Shown here one piece after another: positions 48,487-58,113 of a DNA stretch of 64,000 bases. Positions within the stretch are counted from its first letter, which is position 1, and each line of letters starts with the position of its first letter. The position numbers were made by a program, and so were the translations under genes. Source of the stretch: Gammaproteobacteria bacterium (lineage in GTDB: Bacteria; Pseudomonadota; Gammaproteobacteria; Pseudomonadales; Halieaceae); contig JAUICG010000027.1 of the NCBI GenBank assembly GCA_030427485.1, positions 1 to 64,000 of the forward strand. Reading direction: 5' to 3'. The notes under the pieces were generated by a model. It was given only the letters and a program-made list of their open reading frames with translations. It ran no database searches and was not told the DNA's origin.

Positions 48487-50631
48487 TCAGGGCGCCTTTC
48501 TGCGCCGGCGTCTGGCGGGTTCGTTCATTCTCGACTTGGGGTAGCGCGGCAGCTTGCCTGTCGCCAAATAGCGGTGAATGCTCTCCTGGGAGCGTATTTT
48601 TGTCGCCTTCTTCTTGCTCGGCACCATACGATTCACCTGGTTCTGGTCCAGCACGCGCGCCCTGACATTGTCGTACCATTGCTGGTCCAAGGTGTCCTGG
48701 ATAATGCGTTGTGCATCGACATCGAATATGGGACAGAGCACCTCCACCCGGTAGTCCAGATTGCGCGTCATCAAATCGGCGGAGCCAATCAGGTAGCGCG
48801 GCTCGCCGCGATTGTAGAACACAAAGGTGCGGGTGTGTTCCAGGTAGCGGTCAATGATACTGATGGCCTGAATGTTTTCCGAAATCCCTTTCACGCCCGG
48901 CAGTAGCGAGCACATGCCGCGCACGATCAGGCGGACCTCCACACCCGCCTGGCTGGCCTCGTAGAGCTTCAATACCAGTTCCTTATCGACCAGGTTGTTG
49001 CACTTGAGCGTCATGGCCGCGCGATAGCCGGTGCGCGCGTTCCCGATCTCACGTTCGATCAGGTCCAACAGGCCAGTGCGCGCAGAGTGCGGCGACACCA
49101 GCAGAAGGCGGTAGTCCGGACGCTGGTAATTGTACTGGAGAAACTCGAACACACTGTGCACATCCTTGCCGACATTCTGGTCGTAGGTAATCAGCGTAAA
49201 GTCAGTATACAGCCGCGCCGTTTTCTCATTGAAGTTGCCTGTGCCGATATGACTGTAATAGCGCGAGGCATTGCCATCCCGCCGCTCGATCAGTAGCAGC
49301 TTGCTATGGACTTTAAGGCCGGGGATGCCAAAAATGACTTCTATGCCATTTTCGGTAAGCCGCTGCGCCCAGTTTATATTTGCCTGTTCATCGAAACGCG
49401 CCGCCAACTCCACCACCGCCAATACCTGTTTGCCGTTCTGCACGGCGTTCACCAGCGCGTCGATGACGCGGGAATCGCGTGCGACGCGGTAGAGGCAGAT
49501 TTTTATCTTGGTGACCTGCGGGTCCAGTGCCGCTGTTTTCAGCAAGTCGATGGCGTAATCGAACGGATGGTAGGGGTAGTACAGGAAAAGATCTTTTTCA
49601 CGGATGCTGTCGAAGATACATGCCTGCTCATCCAGGCGCCTGATGCGTATCGGCGGCAACGGCTTGAATTCAAGATGACGACGCCCCACGTTGGGAAAAT
49701 TCATAAAATCCTTGGAGTTGTGGTAGCGGCCGCCGGCGATCAGGCTGTCGTACTTGCCAAAGCCAAAGCGGGTACACAGGTGATCCAGCAGGCGTTGCGG
49801 CATCTTGTCATCGTAAACCATGCGTACCGTATCCGCCTTCAATCGCTGTTTCAGGCTGAGGGCCATCTTGTCGATCAGGCTCTGGGTGATGCCTGTATCA
49901 ATCGCCAGTTCCGCATCGCGGGAAAACTTGAAGCAATAGGCCTGTGCCGAGTCAATGGGAATCACGCCACGAAACATTTGCGGCAAACACGTGCGCATAA
50001 TGTTATCCAACACGATGAACACCTTGCCGGCCTTTCCCTTCCTGCGGGGGATCTCCACAAACCTCGCCAAGCGGTCGGTGGGAACCCCTACTACCGCCGA
50101 GTACTCACTGTCACCGGAGCGGATATCGATCGCGAGATAAATCGACTCGTCAGTCAGAGCCGGGATCGCCTGCCCATCCCTGAGCAGAATGGGTTCCAGT
50201 TCGGGCAGCACCGTACCGGTAAAATACGAGCGTACGAACGACGCCTGCCGTTCATCCAACTGCTGCTCATTGATCAGGTAGATTCTTTCTTCCGCCAGCG
50301 CGCTCATCACCTCCCGATATATCCCGTCAAATTCCTTTTGCAATTCCACCACACGTTTCTGGATAGCGGCGAGCAGGTTTTTGGACTGTTGCTTGTTCTC
50401 CCCCGAAGAGACTGAAATCAGGCGACTGACTTCCGCCACGCGCACGCGAAAAAACTCATCGGAATTATTGGAAAATATACCTAGATAGCGCAGCCGCTCT
50501 ATCACCGGGACCGTTCTGTCCGCCGCCTCCTGCAGCACACGCGCATTGAAGGAAAGCCAGCTTAACTCGCGCGGCATAAAAAGATCGTAGTCGGAAAGAT
50601 CCGCGAGGCGCTTCTTGATCGGGTTGACCAT
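48487..50631 (-). CDS. ppk1: Polyphosphate kinase 1
   Basis: A 714-residue enzyme transferring the terminal ATP phosphate to polyphosphate. Landmarks are the N-terminal LFMPRELSWLSFNARVLQEA, the central KVHSKLLLIERR containing the autophosphorylated His, and YYSHIGTGNFNEKTARLYTDF carrying the second conserved His. The C-terminus is basic. The start at 50631 follows GGAGTCTGT. No ppx is adjacent. Confidence 0.95.
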   Translation of the reverse strand: MVNPIKKRLADLSDYDLFMPRELSWLSFNARVLQEAADRTVPVIERLRYLGIFSNNSDEFFRVRVAEVSRLISVSSGENKQQSKNLLAAIQKRVVELQKEFDGIYREVMSALAEERIYLINEQQLDERQASFVRSYFTGTVLPELEPILLRDGQAIPALTDESIYLAIDIRSGDSEYSAVVGVPTDRLARFVEIPRRKGKAGKVFIVLDNIMRTCLPQMFRGVIPIDSAQAYCFKFSRDAELAIDTGITQSLIDKMALSLKQRLKADTVRMVYDDKMPQRLLDHLCTRFGFGKYDSLIAGGRYHNSKDFMNFPNVGRRHLEFKPLPPIRIRRLDEQACIFDSIREKDLFLYYPYHPFDYAIDLLKTAALDPQVTKIKICLYRVARDSRVIDALVNAVQNGKQVLAVVELAARFDEQANINWAQRLTENGIEVIFGIPGLKVHSKLLLIERRDGNASRYYSHIGTGNFNEKTARLYTDFTLITYDQNVGKDVHSVFEFLQYNYQRPDYRLLLVSPHSARTGLLDLIEREIGNARTGYRAAMTLKCNNLVDKELVLKLYEASQAGVEVRLIVRGMCSLLPGVKGISENIQAISIIDRYLEHTRTFVFYNRGEPRYLIGSADLMTRNLDYRVEVLCPIFDVDAQRIIQDTLDQQWYDNVRARVLDQNQVNRMVPSKKKATKIRSQESIHRYLATGKLPRYPKSRMNEPARRRRRKAP

Positions 50632-51077
50632 ACAGACTCCAGGATGACCGAGAGGCGCCACCACACCAAGGGATAATCGAGGATACCTTGTCTGCGTTAC
50701 GCGACTGCATGGCAGGCGCAGGCAAGCGGCAAGTCAACCTGGCACCGGGCGACTGCAGCGGGCGAACCGCGCAGACGCAAAACGCACTTGGACGGCCCGG
50801 CGGCACACTCAACGGGGTAATTCGACCCTCAGCGTACCCGCCAAATATTACAGGAAAATGACAACTACCGCTTTTAATAAATCACTTTAACATGATGCGC
50901 CAATTATTTGTCAGGCATAAAAAAGCCCGCATTTCATGAAATGAAAGCGGGCTAAATAGCCGTATGCTTCGGGGCAGAAACATCGGCCAGGGGACGTGTT
51001 AGCACAAGCAGGGAATGCAAGTGCTGTAGTCAAAAATAGACGGAATTCACCGAATAGCAAGGCGAAAACAAAAAAAA
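50632..51077. other. Intergenic region between uspE and ppk1
   Basis: This 446-base gap holds the intrinsic terminator of the upstream minus-strand gene (50924-50953) and, between it and ppk1, an AT-rich section that should contain the ppk1 promoter. No further gene is supported. Confidence 0.6.
50924..50953 (-). terminator. Rho-independent terminator of the uspE gene
   Basis: A GC-rich stem (AGCCCGC pairing with GCGGGCT, extended by TTTCAT/ATGAAA with one bulged A) with a GAA loop; on the minus strand it is followed by a run of six U. It lies 124 bases after the uspE stop. Confidence 0.85.
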
Positions 51078-51947
51078 TCACAATTTTATCGCCAGCACAT
51101 CAGTCTTCAGGTGAAGCAGCACTTTCTCCGCGGTATTCCCGAGCAAGCGCGCCCTCACCCCCTTTCTGGCTACTGTGCCGACCACCACGAGCTGCGCACG
51201 CACCTCCGCTGCGCGACTTGCGACCACACGTTCGGCGATGCCGCGTTTGCAGCGAAATGCCGATTCGGGAAAACCAGAGGCCGCGGCGAGCTTCGCGATG
51301 TTCGGCTGCATGGACTCCCTGACACCGCGTGCATAGGTCGTCGGATCCACCAGATCCAGTTCCGCGAGGACCGCAGGCACCTGGATCGCGGAAATGATCT
51401 CGAGTTCCACGCCCAGCGCCCGCGCCAGCGCGCTGGCTGTCTCCAGTAGTTTATGATTCAACGCTTGCTTGGCGGCCTTGCTGCTGGCCAGGTCCAGTGC
51501 CACCAGAACGGGCTCGACCCGGTGCCATTTTTTCTTCGCCACCAGCAATACCGGCGCGGGGCACTCCCTGAGCAGTTGCCAGTCAGTGGAGGTGTGCAGC
51601 AGCGATTCCGAGCGGTTCCCGGTCTTCACCACGATGTCGTACCGCCCGCCCACACAGCGCTTCGTCACCCAGCTGGGAATATCTTTTTCCCAGACCACGG
51701 TCAGGCTGGCACTCTGGCCATCCTTCAGATGCGTATCAATCCGCCTCTGCACCTCGGCCCTGCGGTCGGCCAGCAGGCGACTGCGAATACTCGCCTGCTG
51801 CGTCGCGCTGGCGTCCAGCGCCGTCAGGTCTACGTGTACGAACGCCACCACATCCACCGCGGCACCCAGTTTCGCGGCCAGTTCAAGCCCCCTTGGGGTC
51901 GCCACACACTGCTGCTCGAGATCGGCAATGATAAGAATTCCAGCCAT
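51078..51947 (-). CDS. uspE: Universal stress protein, tandem-domain UspE-like
   Basis: A 289-residue protein with two Usp-type domains of about 140 residues each; the second ends in LVVVGTVARKGVRARLLGNTAEKVL, the nucleotide-binding tail typical of UspA/UspE. Such proteins bind ATP or AMP and aid stress survival. It is followed by a good intrinsic terminator and is transcribed alone. Confidence 0.9.
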   Translation of the reverse strand: MAGILIIADLEQQCVATPRGLELAAKLGAAVDVVAFVHVDLTALDASATQQASIRSRLLADRRAEVQRRIDTHLKDGQSASLTVVWEKDIPSWVTKRCVGGRYDIVVKTGNRSESLLHTSTDWQLLRECPAPVLLVAKKKWHRVEPVLVALDLASSKAAKQALNHKLLETASALARALGVELEIISAIQVPAVLAELDLVDPTTYARGVRESMQPNIAKLAAASGFPESAFRCKRGIAERVVASRAAEVRAQLVVVGTVARKGVRARLLGNTAEKVLLHLKTDVLAIKL

Positions 51948-52100
51948 TTGTGTTCCCCGGACTTCGGTTTATGCTGTCAGCAAGTATAAGCCCTGCCATC
52001 CCGGCGGACACCCACCTGGATCAATGCGTTGGCGTAATCGGGCAGCGCCCCGCCCGGTTGTGGTTCAGTTTGTCACCTTGCAATTGTGGAATTGACAGTA

Positions 52101-52120
52101 TACTGTACAAAAATACAGTA
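52101..52120. promoter_or_regulatory. LexA (SOS) box
   Basis: TACTGTACAAAAATACAGTA: both half-sites (TACTGT and ACAGTA) match the gammaproteobacterial LexA consensus with the standard 8-base spacing. A TTGACA at 52092-52097 and TACAGT at 52114-52119 could be -35/-10 elements (16-base spacer) overlapping the box, which would let LexA block polymerase. The ATG is 11 bases downstream. Confidence 0.9.
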
Positions 52121-52131
52121 TCGGTGCCGGT

Positions 52132-53247
52132 ATGCGCGACGACATCAGCAACAGCAAGCCCCCGACGGCGAGCGCGATCAAAGGCCGTGGCGCCGCCGAC
52201 AACCCCGGGAACCGGTACCAGCCGACGCACGTGGCCTGGGACGACGGCATCGAGGGGCCGACACCCGTCACCGAATGCCGGCCGCTACGTGCGCGCAGTA
52301 TTATCGCGCGCAACAATTCGCCGGATATTCCCTTCAAGCAGTCCATCAATCCCTACCAGGGCTGTGAACACGGCTGCATCTACTGTTATGCGCGCCCTAC
52401 CCACGCCTATCTGGATCTGTCGCCCGGGCTGGATTTCGAAACAAGGCTCACGTACAAATTCAACGCCGCGACCCTGCTGGAAAGAGAATTGGACCGTCCG
52501 GGCTACCGCTGCGCCAATATCACGCTGGGAGCCAATACCGATCCGTATCAGCCGGTGGAAAAAACCTACCGCATCACGCGGCAGATTCTGCAGGTGCTGC
52601 AACGCTGCCGCCATCCGGTATCCATCATCACCAAGGGGGCGCTGGTCACCCGCGATATCGACATACTGGCCGACCTGGCCGCCGACGAGCTCTGTTCGGT
52701 AGCCGTGAGTATCACCACACTCGATGACAACCTGAAACGGCTGATGGAGCCCAGGGCAGCCTCACATCGGGCACGGCTGGCGGCAATGGAGCGGCTGAGT
52801 ACGGCGGGCATACCGGTAACGCTGTTGTTCGCGCCTGTCATACCGGCGCTGAACGACGGCGATATGGAGAACATTCTCACACAGGCGCGCAACGCCGGCG
52901 CCCGCGCGGCGTCCTACATTTTGCTGCGCCTGCCGCTGGAAGTACGGGACCTGTTTTTTGCGTGGCTCAAGCAACACTTTCCAATGCGGGCAGAGCACGT
53001 GATCAACCTGCTGCGACAAAGCCGGGGCGGCGCGGATAATGACAGTCGATTCGGTCACCGCATGCGTGGCAGCGGTACGTTTGCCGACCTGCTGTCGCAA
53101 CGCTTCCACGTGTGCAGCCGACGCCTGGGCTTCGCGGAAAGCGCCGGTGAAAGTCTGCGCACCGATCTTTTCATCAGCCCATCAGGGCACAGCGCTCTCG
53201 GGGAGGAAGCGACACAGGGCGCATCCCAGTTTGAGCTCTTCCGCTGA
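52132..53247 (+). CDS. PA0069 family radical SAM protein, SOS-regulated
   Basis: A 371-residue radical SAM protein. The [4Fe-4S] motif is CEHGCIYCYARP near residue 82, within INPYQGCEHGC; the N-terminal AIKGRGAADNPGNRYQP and ARSIIARNNSPDIPF match the PA0069 family, as does NLLRQSRGGADNDSRFG. In Pseudomonas aeruginosa, to my knowledge, the homologue belongs to the LexA regulon, and here a perfect LexA box lies just upstream. The catalytic role is unknown but probably nucleic-acid related. Confidence 0.92.
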   Translation: MRDDISNSKPPTASAIKGRGAADNPGNRYQPTHVAWDDGIEGPTPVTECRPLRARSIIARNNSPDIPFKQSINPYQGCEHGCIYCYARPTHAYLDLSPGLDFETRLTYKFNAATLLERELDRPGYRCANITLGANTDPYQPVEKTYRITRQILQVLQRCRHPVSIITKGALVTRDIDILADLAADELCSVAVSITTLDDNLKRLMEPRAASHRARLAAMERLSTAGIPVTLLFAPVIPALNDGDMENILTQARNAGARAASYILLRLPLEVRDLFFAWLKQHFPMRAEHVINLLRQSRGGADNDSRFGHRMRGSGTFADLLSQRFHVCSRRLGFAESAGESLRTDLFISPSGHSALGEEATQGASQFELFR

Positions 53248-53263
53248 GCGGGTGTCGTGTTTC

Positions 53264-54046
53264 TCAGACCCCGCTCAGATGGACTTTGGGATAAACCAGG
53301 CTGCGCCAACTGCTGCGTTCAAAGGGACGCCAGGACGCCGGATCGTTCGCCAGGCACTCGGCGACAAGGAGCCATACGGCGGGGTTGAACGTCATTCCGC
53401 AGTGACTGCTTCTGACCTCGATGCTCTGTGTCTTCTCATGCCCGTCCTGCTGGTAGGTCGTCCGCCAGTTTACGATACCGTCATAGCGGGAATATATGGC
53501 CGTGGTGGGCACGGGCGGCGCATGCGAGAGCATGTCCTGGTCAATCGGAAGTTTATCGGGCGGGTTCAGCGCAGTGAACAGGCGGGCGGGAATCGAGGCC
53601 GTCATTCTCCCCTCGCCGAAGGGACTGCCGAGGGAGATGACCTGTCTCACCTTGTCCGGATACAGGCGCGCCATTTCTCGCGCGAAGATTCCCCCGAGAC
53701 TGTGGCCTACCAGTGATACCGGCCCCTCGTAGCGCCCTGCCAGATCGTGGAGCTTTTCTTCCAGCGCCTCCAGCACCCCGTCTCGGGGTCCCAGATTTCG
53801 CCCCATCCCCCAGCCGTGCACGACGTAACCCAGGCCGCCGAGAAAACGCCGGAACGTGCTGTTGTAGCCGTCCCCGCCCATAAAACCGGGCAAAACCATC
53901 ACGGCATGACCATCGCCGCGCGGCGCCATTTTTTTTACGGTTCGACGAGACACGCCCATCAAAACAATTTCCACTGCGGCGCGGTGTGCCTCGCTCAGTG
54001 CCAGCAGGAGGCTGGGAGGGGGTATATAGAGTTCCTGTTTCGCCAT
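53264..54046 (-). CDS. Alpha/beta hydrolase
   Basis: A 260-residue hydrolase with nucleophile elbow GHSLGG (about residue 117), preceded by VMVLPGFMGGDGYNSTFRRFL and followed by a His-bearing SSHCGMTFNP. No signal peptide is seen. It is the last gene downstream of pspC on the minus strand (121-base gap); it may or may not be in the psp operon. It converges on the PA0069-type gene. Substrate unknown. Confidence 0.87.
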   Translation of the reverse strand: MAKQELYIPPPSLLLALSEAHRAAVEIVLMGVSRRTVKKMAPRGDGHAVMVLPGFMGGDGYNSTFRRFLGGLGYVVHGWGMGRNLGPRDGVLEALEEKLHDLAGRYEGPVSLVGHSLGGIFAREMARLYPDKVRQVISLGSPFGEGRMTASIPARLFTALNPPDKLPIDQDMLSHAPPVPTTAIYSRYDGIVNWRTTYQQDGHEKTQSIEVRSSHCGMTFNPAVWLLVAECLANDPASWRPFERSSWRSLVYPKVHLSGV

Positions 54047-54167
54047 CTGTCACGCCTTTGCCTGCGGGGTTCCTCCACGCAAAGGGTAGCGAACATTACT
54101 ATACGGAGATAGCCTCAATCACCCGGTGGCCGCCAAATGTGGGCACAGACTGCGACACGGTTCACAT

Positions 54168-54692
54168 TCACAGCCTGGAGAATTCCTTGTTCAACTCATA
54201 CTGCCTGGAAGTCACGTAGCTCTCCATGTCCTCGACGCGCCGCAATGCGGCATCGAGACGCTCCCTCGCGCGTTTCAGGCGCACGGAACTGCTTTCGCTG
54301 TAACGAAATACCTTGCGCGGCCGGTAGTCGTGGTGCCGCTCATCGTATTCCATCTCGACATCCACCGCCTCGTACTCCAGTTCTTCCGACGGACGACCCT
54401 GCGCGTCATAGCGCGACGGACGCGGCGCCATGAGTATCCACGCCCCAATGTACACCCACAGCGCAAGTGTCCCGGTAAACAGAAACGCGCCCACGCACAT
54501 CAGGCGCACCACCCAGGGCGCGATATCCCAGTGGTCCGCCAATCCCGCGGCCACGCCGGCAATTTTTCCCTCGCGCGTGTTGCGATAGAGGTTCAAGCCC
54601 CACCCCGCGCGACGCCTGCTATCGAGGCGCCGCCAGTTGTTGTGCAACTGTCGGTGGCCACTGCGGTGGTAACTACTGTTGCGATGAGTCAT
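54168..54692 (-). CDS. pspC: Phage shock protein C, PspC domain
   Basis: A 174-residue protein with the PspC domain: LNLYRNTREGKIAGVAAGLADHWDIAPWVVRL, then a hydrophobic helix around LFTGTLALWVYIGAWILM, and a C-terminal hydrophilic, predicted coiled-coil tail. PspC senses envelope stress with PspB and releases PspA from PspF. It starts 3 bases after pspB. Confidence 0.92.
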   Translation of the reverse strand: MTHRNSSYHRSGHRQLHNNWRRLDSRRRAGWGLNLYRNTREGKIAGVAAGLADHWDIAPWVVRLMCVGAFLFTGTLALWVYIGAWILMAPRPSRYDAQGRPSEELEYEAVDVEMEYDERHHDYRPRKVFRYSESSSVRLKRARERLDAALRRVEDMESYVTSRQYELNKEFSRL

Positions 54693-54695
54693 GTC

Positions 54696-54959
54696 CTACT
54701 CCTTGTCTTCACGTCGTTCCTGGCGGTCTACCTGCTGCCGCCACTGCGGGTGATCCGCGTCCAGGATGGATTCCAGCGTGCCTATCCTGTCAGTTAACTT
54801 ATCCACCGTCGCAAGCATATGTTCTATCGATTCCCTGTCTTCCTGGTTCAGGCTGCGGGAGGATCGACGCACGCTGCGGTAGTGCATGACTATCCACATC
54901 GGCGCCACAACGACCATAAACAGGATGGTGGGGACAATCATGAAGTTCCAGAATTGCAT
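54696..54959 (-). CDS. pspB: Phage shock protein B
   Basis: An 87-residue protein with one N-terminal membrane helix (FWNFMIVPTILFMVVVAPMWIVMHY) and a cytoplasmic helical region. The IVMHYRSVRRSSRSL and DRIGTLESILDADHPQWR parts match PspB. It assists PspC in the inner-membrane sensor. It lies between pspA and pspC in the conserved order. Confidence 0.93.
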   Translation of the reverse strand: MQFWNFMIVPTILFMVVVAPMWIVMHYRSVRRSSRSLNQEDRESIEHMLATVDKLTDRIGTLESILDADHPQWRQQVDRQERREDKE

Positions 54960-55044
54960 TGACTGCGTTCCTCAAAGGCCTGCGGTGAACAACAACTGTC
55001 ACCTTGTTGATCGGCATTTACAAGCTTGAATCCCCGCGCGGATA

Positions 55045-55722
55045 CTACGCCGGCTTCTTGTCGGCCATGCCCGCTTTCAGGCGTTCCAACTCCTCGTTGA
55101 TTCGCTCGTCATCCTGCAGCGCCGTTATCTGCGCCGCGAGGTCTGGTGGCACTTCCCTGCCCAGGTCCATTGACTCGAGCTGGCTTTCCAGGGTGTCCAT
55201 GCGCCGCTCAAAACGCTCGAAACGATGAAACGCGTCGTCGAGCGCCTCCCGATGTATCTGCCGTTTCACCTTGATACGCGACTCAACCGTCTGGCTGCGC
55301 ATGGTGAGGGCTTTCTGCCGCGCCCTCGCGTCATCCAGCTTCTGCTGCAGTTGGCTCACCTCGTTGTTGAGCTGCACAATATGCTCGTCGGTAGCTGACA
55401 ATTCCGCCTCGACGACCGCCACCTCTTCCTCGATAGCGTGCTTTTCCTGTAATGCGGCGCGCGCCAGATCCTCGCGATTCTTGTCTATCGCCAGGCGCGC
55501 CTTGTCTTCCCAACTCGCTGCCTCGCTGCGCACCTGCTCCAGTCGCCGCGCCGCATCCTTGCGGTCCGCCAACACCCGCGCCGAGGAACTGCGTACCTCC
55601 ACTAGCGTGTCTTCCATCTCCTGGATAATCAGGCGCACCATTTTTTCCGGATCTTCCGCCTGATCCAGCATTGCATTGATGTTGGAGTTAATAATGTCGG
55701 TCATGCGTGAAAAAATGCCCAT
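55045..55722 (-). CDS. pspA: Phage shock protein A
   Basis: A 225-residue coiled-coil protein of the PspA/IM30 family: GIFSRMTDIINSNINAMLDQAEDPEKMVRLIIQEME then long heptad regions. It binds the inner membrane under stress and inhibits PspF. Ribosome site GGGAG lies before the ATG. A sigma-54-like promoter is seen about 110 bases upstream. Confidence 0.95.
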   Translation of the reverse strand: MGIFSRMTDIINSNINAMLDQAEDPEKMVRLIIQEMEDTLVEVRSSSARVLADRKDAARRLEQVRSEAASWEDKARLAIDKNREDLARAALQEKHAIEEEVAVVEAELSATDEHIVQLNNEVSQLQQKLDDARARQKALTMRSQTVESRIKVKRQIHREALDDAFHRFERFERRMDTLESQLESMDLGREVPPDLAAQITALQDDERINEELERLKAGMADKKPA

Positions 55723-55843
55723 GGTAAATCTCCCAATACCCGTTCCGTCCGTGCCAGCGCGATGCGCCCTGGCGTGCCTGCTACTGTGTGGCGATATAAG
55801 CCCGGTGGCCGCAACGCCACCAGAACAGATGCACCCAATGTAA

Positions 55844-55859
55844 TACAGGATGCATGCCA
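55844..55859 (-). promoter_or_regulatory. Candidate sigma-54 promoter of pspABC
   Basis: Read on the minus strand the sequence is TGGCATGCATCCTGTA. GG lies at -24 and TG-T at -12 with correct spacing (TGGCAC-N5-TTGC consensus; three mismatches). PspF-dependent psp promoters use sigma-54, and the position gives a leader of about 110 bases. The AT-rich stretch at 55866-55905 upstream could hold an IHF site. Confidence 0.55.
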
Positions 55860-55994
55860 GATTAGCTAAGATTCTGTTTTTATTACATTTTGTTATCTAG
55901 GGCGGCTTTCAGGCCCGCCTGGCACAGGCAATTCTAGGAACTTTTCGCCCACTTTTAGGTATATTTAGCCTATAAAAATGGTAAATTAAACCTC

Positions 55995-57035
55995 ATGCGT
56001 ACCCAGGACAGTATTATTGGCAATTCCGCAGCGTTGACCGCGGCGCTGGAACAACTGTCGCAGCTCGCGCGCATTGACCGTCCAGTGCTGTTGTTGGGAG
56101 AGCGCGGCACCGGCAAGGAACTCGCCGCCCAGAGGCTGCACTTCCTGTCCCCGCGCTGGCAGGCGCCGCTGGTCAAGGTGAACTGCGCCGCCCTGGCGGA
56201 CAGCCTGCTGGAATCGGAACTGTTTGGCCATGAAGCGGGAGCGTTTACCGGCGCAACCCGCACCCGGCAGGGCCGCTTCGAGCGGGCTGACGGCGGCACC
56301 CTGTTCCTCGACGAACTGGGCACAATGTCCACACAGCTGCAGGAGAAACTGCTGCGCCTGATTGAATACGGCGAGTTTGAGCGCCTCGGTGGCCAACAGA
56401 CCCTGCTCGCGGATGTACGTGTGCTCGCGGCCACCAATACCGACCTGCGCGCGCAGGTCGAGCGAAACCAGTTTCGGGCAGACCTCCTCGACCGCCTCAG
56501 CTTTGATGTTGTTCACCTTCCTGCGCTGCGCCACCGCAGGGAAGACATCCCCGAACTGGCTCACCATTTCGCCATTCAAATGAGTGCGGAGTTGGGATGG
56601 GAGTTGTTTTCAGGTTTCACCGAGTCTGCGCTGGGCGCACTGCAGCAACACCTCTGGCCCGGCAATATACGGGAACTGAAGAATGCAGTTGAACGCTCAC
56701 TATTTCGCTGGAACGACCCGGACACCCCGGTCGCCCGTGTGATTATCGATCCCTTTGTGTCCCCGTTCGAGGACGATCCATTCGCTGCAACGCCATCGCA
56801 GCCTGAGGCAACTCCCGCAGCAGCCGGAGAGACTCAGAAACTGGAGGAAAGACAGCAACAGCGCGTCACGAATTTTCATGCCCGGGTCAAACAGTTCGAG
56901 ACCACACTTCTGTCAACAGCACTGGCGGAGAACGGCTACAACCAGCGCCGAACCGCAAAGTCCCTCGGACTAAGCTATGACCAGATGCGAGGGCTGGTCC
57001 GCAAGTACAATCTCGCGAACCGGGAGACAGCCTGA
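55995..57035 (+). CDS. pspF: psp operon transcriptional activator PspF
   Basis: A 346-residue sigma-54 activator without N-terminal receiver domain. The AAA+ domain has Walker A GERGTGKE near residue 36, GAFTGA (sigma-54 contact) and LDELG (Walker B) with RHRREDIPEL; the C-terminal helix-turn-helix is RRTAKSLGLSYDQM. Divergent to pspA, as in enterobacteria, it activates pspABC and is held off by PspA. Confidence 0.95.
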   Translation: MRTQDSIIGNSAALTAALEQLSQLARIDRPVLLLGERGTGKELAAQRLHFLSPRWQAPLVKVNCAALADSLLESELFGHEAGAFTGATRTRQGRFERADGGTLFLDELGTMSTQLQEKLLRLIEYGEFERLGGQQTLLADVRVLAATNTDLRAQVERNQFRADLLDRLSFDVVHLPALRHRREDIPELAHHFAIQMSAELGWELFSGFTESALGALQQHLWPGNIRELKNAVERSLFRWNDPDTPVARVIIDPFVSPFEDDPFAATPSQPEATPAAAGETQKLEERQQQRVTNFHARVKQFETTLLSTALAENGYNQRRTAKSLGLSYDQMRGLVRKYNLANRETA

Positions 57036-57104
57036 AGCACGTAGCCCCGCATTGCGATAGCGGATCCGCCCGCAGTGCACTGTGCGAAAACATCAACAGG
57101 CAAC

Positions 57105-57965
57105 TCACTGCAGCGGAAACGAATACTCCAGAGAGTCCTCGGTATACCGCCACAGGCGATCAGCGGCATCATCGTCGCGTGCCCAGGGCTTCGGCTTACG
57201 CGCTTTACAATTGACAAAGTACTCTCCGGTAATACCCGTCACTTCGTTGCTGACACAGAGGTGTATGGAGGTTTGCGCGCCCTGCAGAGGCGTCTTGAAA
57301 AAAGGCTTCAGCAGGATCGGCACGATTTTGCCGAAAATTCCGTTGTTCTCGGTGCCCAGCGACGTCGCGACAGCACCGGGGTGCAGGCAGTTGACCGTGA
57401 TATCCAACCCCCGCTCCTGCACCAATCTGGCCAGCCGACGTGTAAACAGAATATTGGCTAACTTCGACCGGCCGTACTCTCGAAACGTCTTGTAGCCGGC
57501 GGTAGCCTGCATATCGTCAAAACCCATGCCTTTCACAAAACTGTGAGCGTCGGAGGCCACATTGACGATGCGCGCTCCCGGCGCCTGTTGCAACAGCGGC
57601 AACAACAGCCCGGTAAGCAGGAAAGGCGCAAAGTGGTTGACCGCCAGAGTTTCTTCAAAACCGTCCACCGTCTCCCTTCGGGACACGTTAATGGTACCTG
57701 CGTTGTTCAACAGCACATCCAGGGGCTTGCCCTGAGCAAGCAACTGTTCGCCGGCTGCTCTGACGCTGTCCAGGCTGGCCATGTCCATTATCACTATGTC
57801 AGGGGGCAGTCCCCCTGCTGCAATAATTTCCCTGGCCAGTGTCTCGGCCTTACCTGCATTGCGGCACAACAGAGTAAGCTGCGCCCCCTGTCGGCCGAGT
57901 TCAAGACTCGTGGTGCGCCCGATGCCGGCGGTCGGACCGGTAACAGCGACGTGCTTGCCTTTCAT
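57105..57965 (-). CDS. Short-chain dehydrogenase (retinol dehydrogenase-like)
   Basis: A 286-residue SDR with TGPTAGIG near residue 10, NNAGT, and the YGRSK catalytic motif; the order and C-terminal length resemble WW-domain oxidoreductase/retinol dehydrogenase-like bacterial SDRs. The start at 57965 gives the conserved beginning MKGKHVAVTG; the longer frame overlaps the divergent acyltransferase. It faces an acyltransferase gene across 148 bases and converges on pspF. Substrate probably a lipid-soluble alcohol or ketone. Confidence 0.9.
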   Translation of the reverse strand: MKGKHVAVTGPTAGIGRTTSLELGRQGAQLTLLCRNAGKAETLAREIIAAGGLPPDIVIMDMASLDSVRAAGEQLLAQGKPLDVLLNNAGTINVSRRETVDGFEETLAVNHFAPFLLTGLLLPLLQQAPGARIVNVASDAHSFVKGMGFDDMQATAGYKTFREYGRSKLANILFTRRLARLVQERGLDITVNCLHPGAVATSLGTENNGIFGKIVPILLKPFFKTPLQGAQTSIHLCVSNEVTGITGEYFVNCKARKPKPWARDDDAADRLWRYTEDSLEYSFPLQ

Positions 57966-58113
57966 GCATTCACCCTCATCACAACGATCGTCCAGAAGCT
58001 GTCGGACTCTAACGCAGATCAGTTCGCGGTTAAAGCGCCCCGAAACAAATCGCGCTTTGATGCATCGAATACCGCCGGTATACTTCCGGGTTTTTCCCAG
58101 GCTGCCCCCACCG

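Noticed and set aside
55750..55780. TGGCACG and AGGCACG matches on the minus strand near pspA as sigma-54 sites
   Set aside because: The -24 half matches, but the -12 GC is absent or at the wrong spacing; the site at 55844-55859 fits better.
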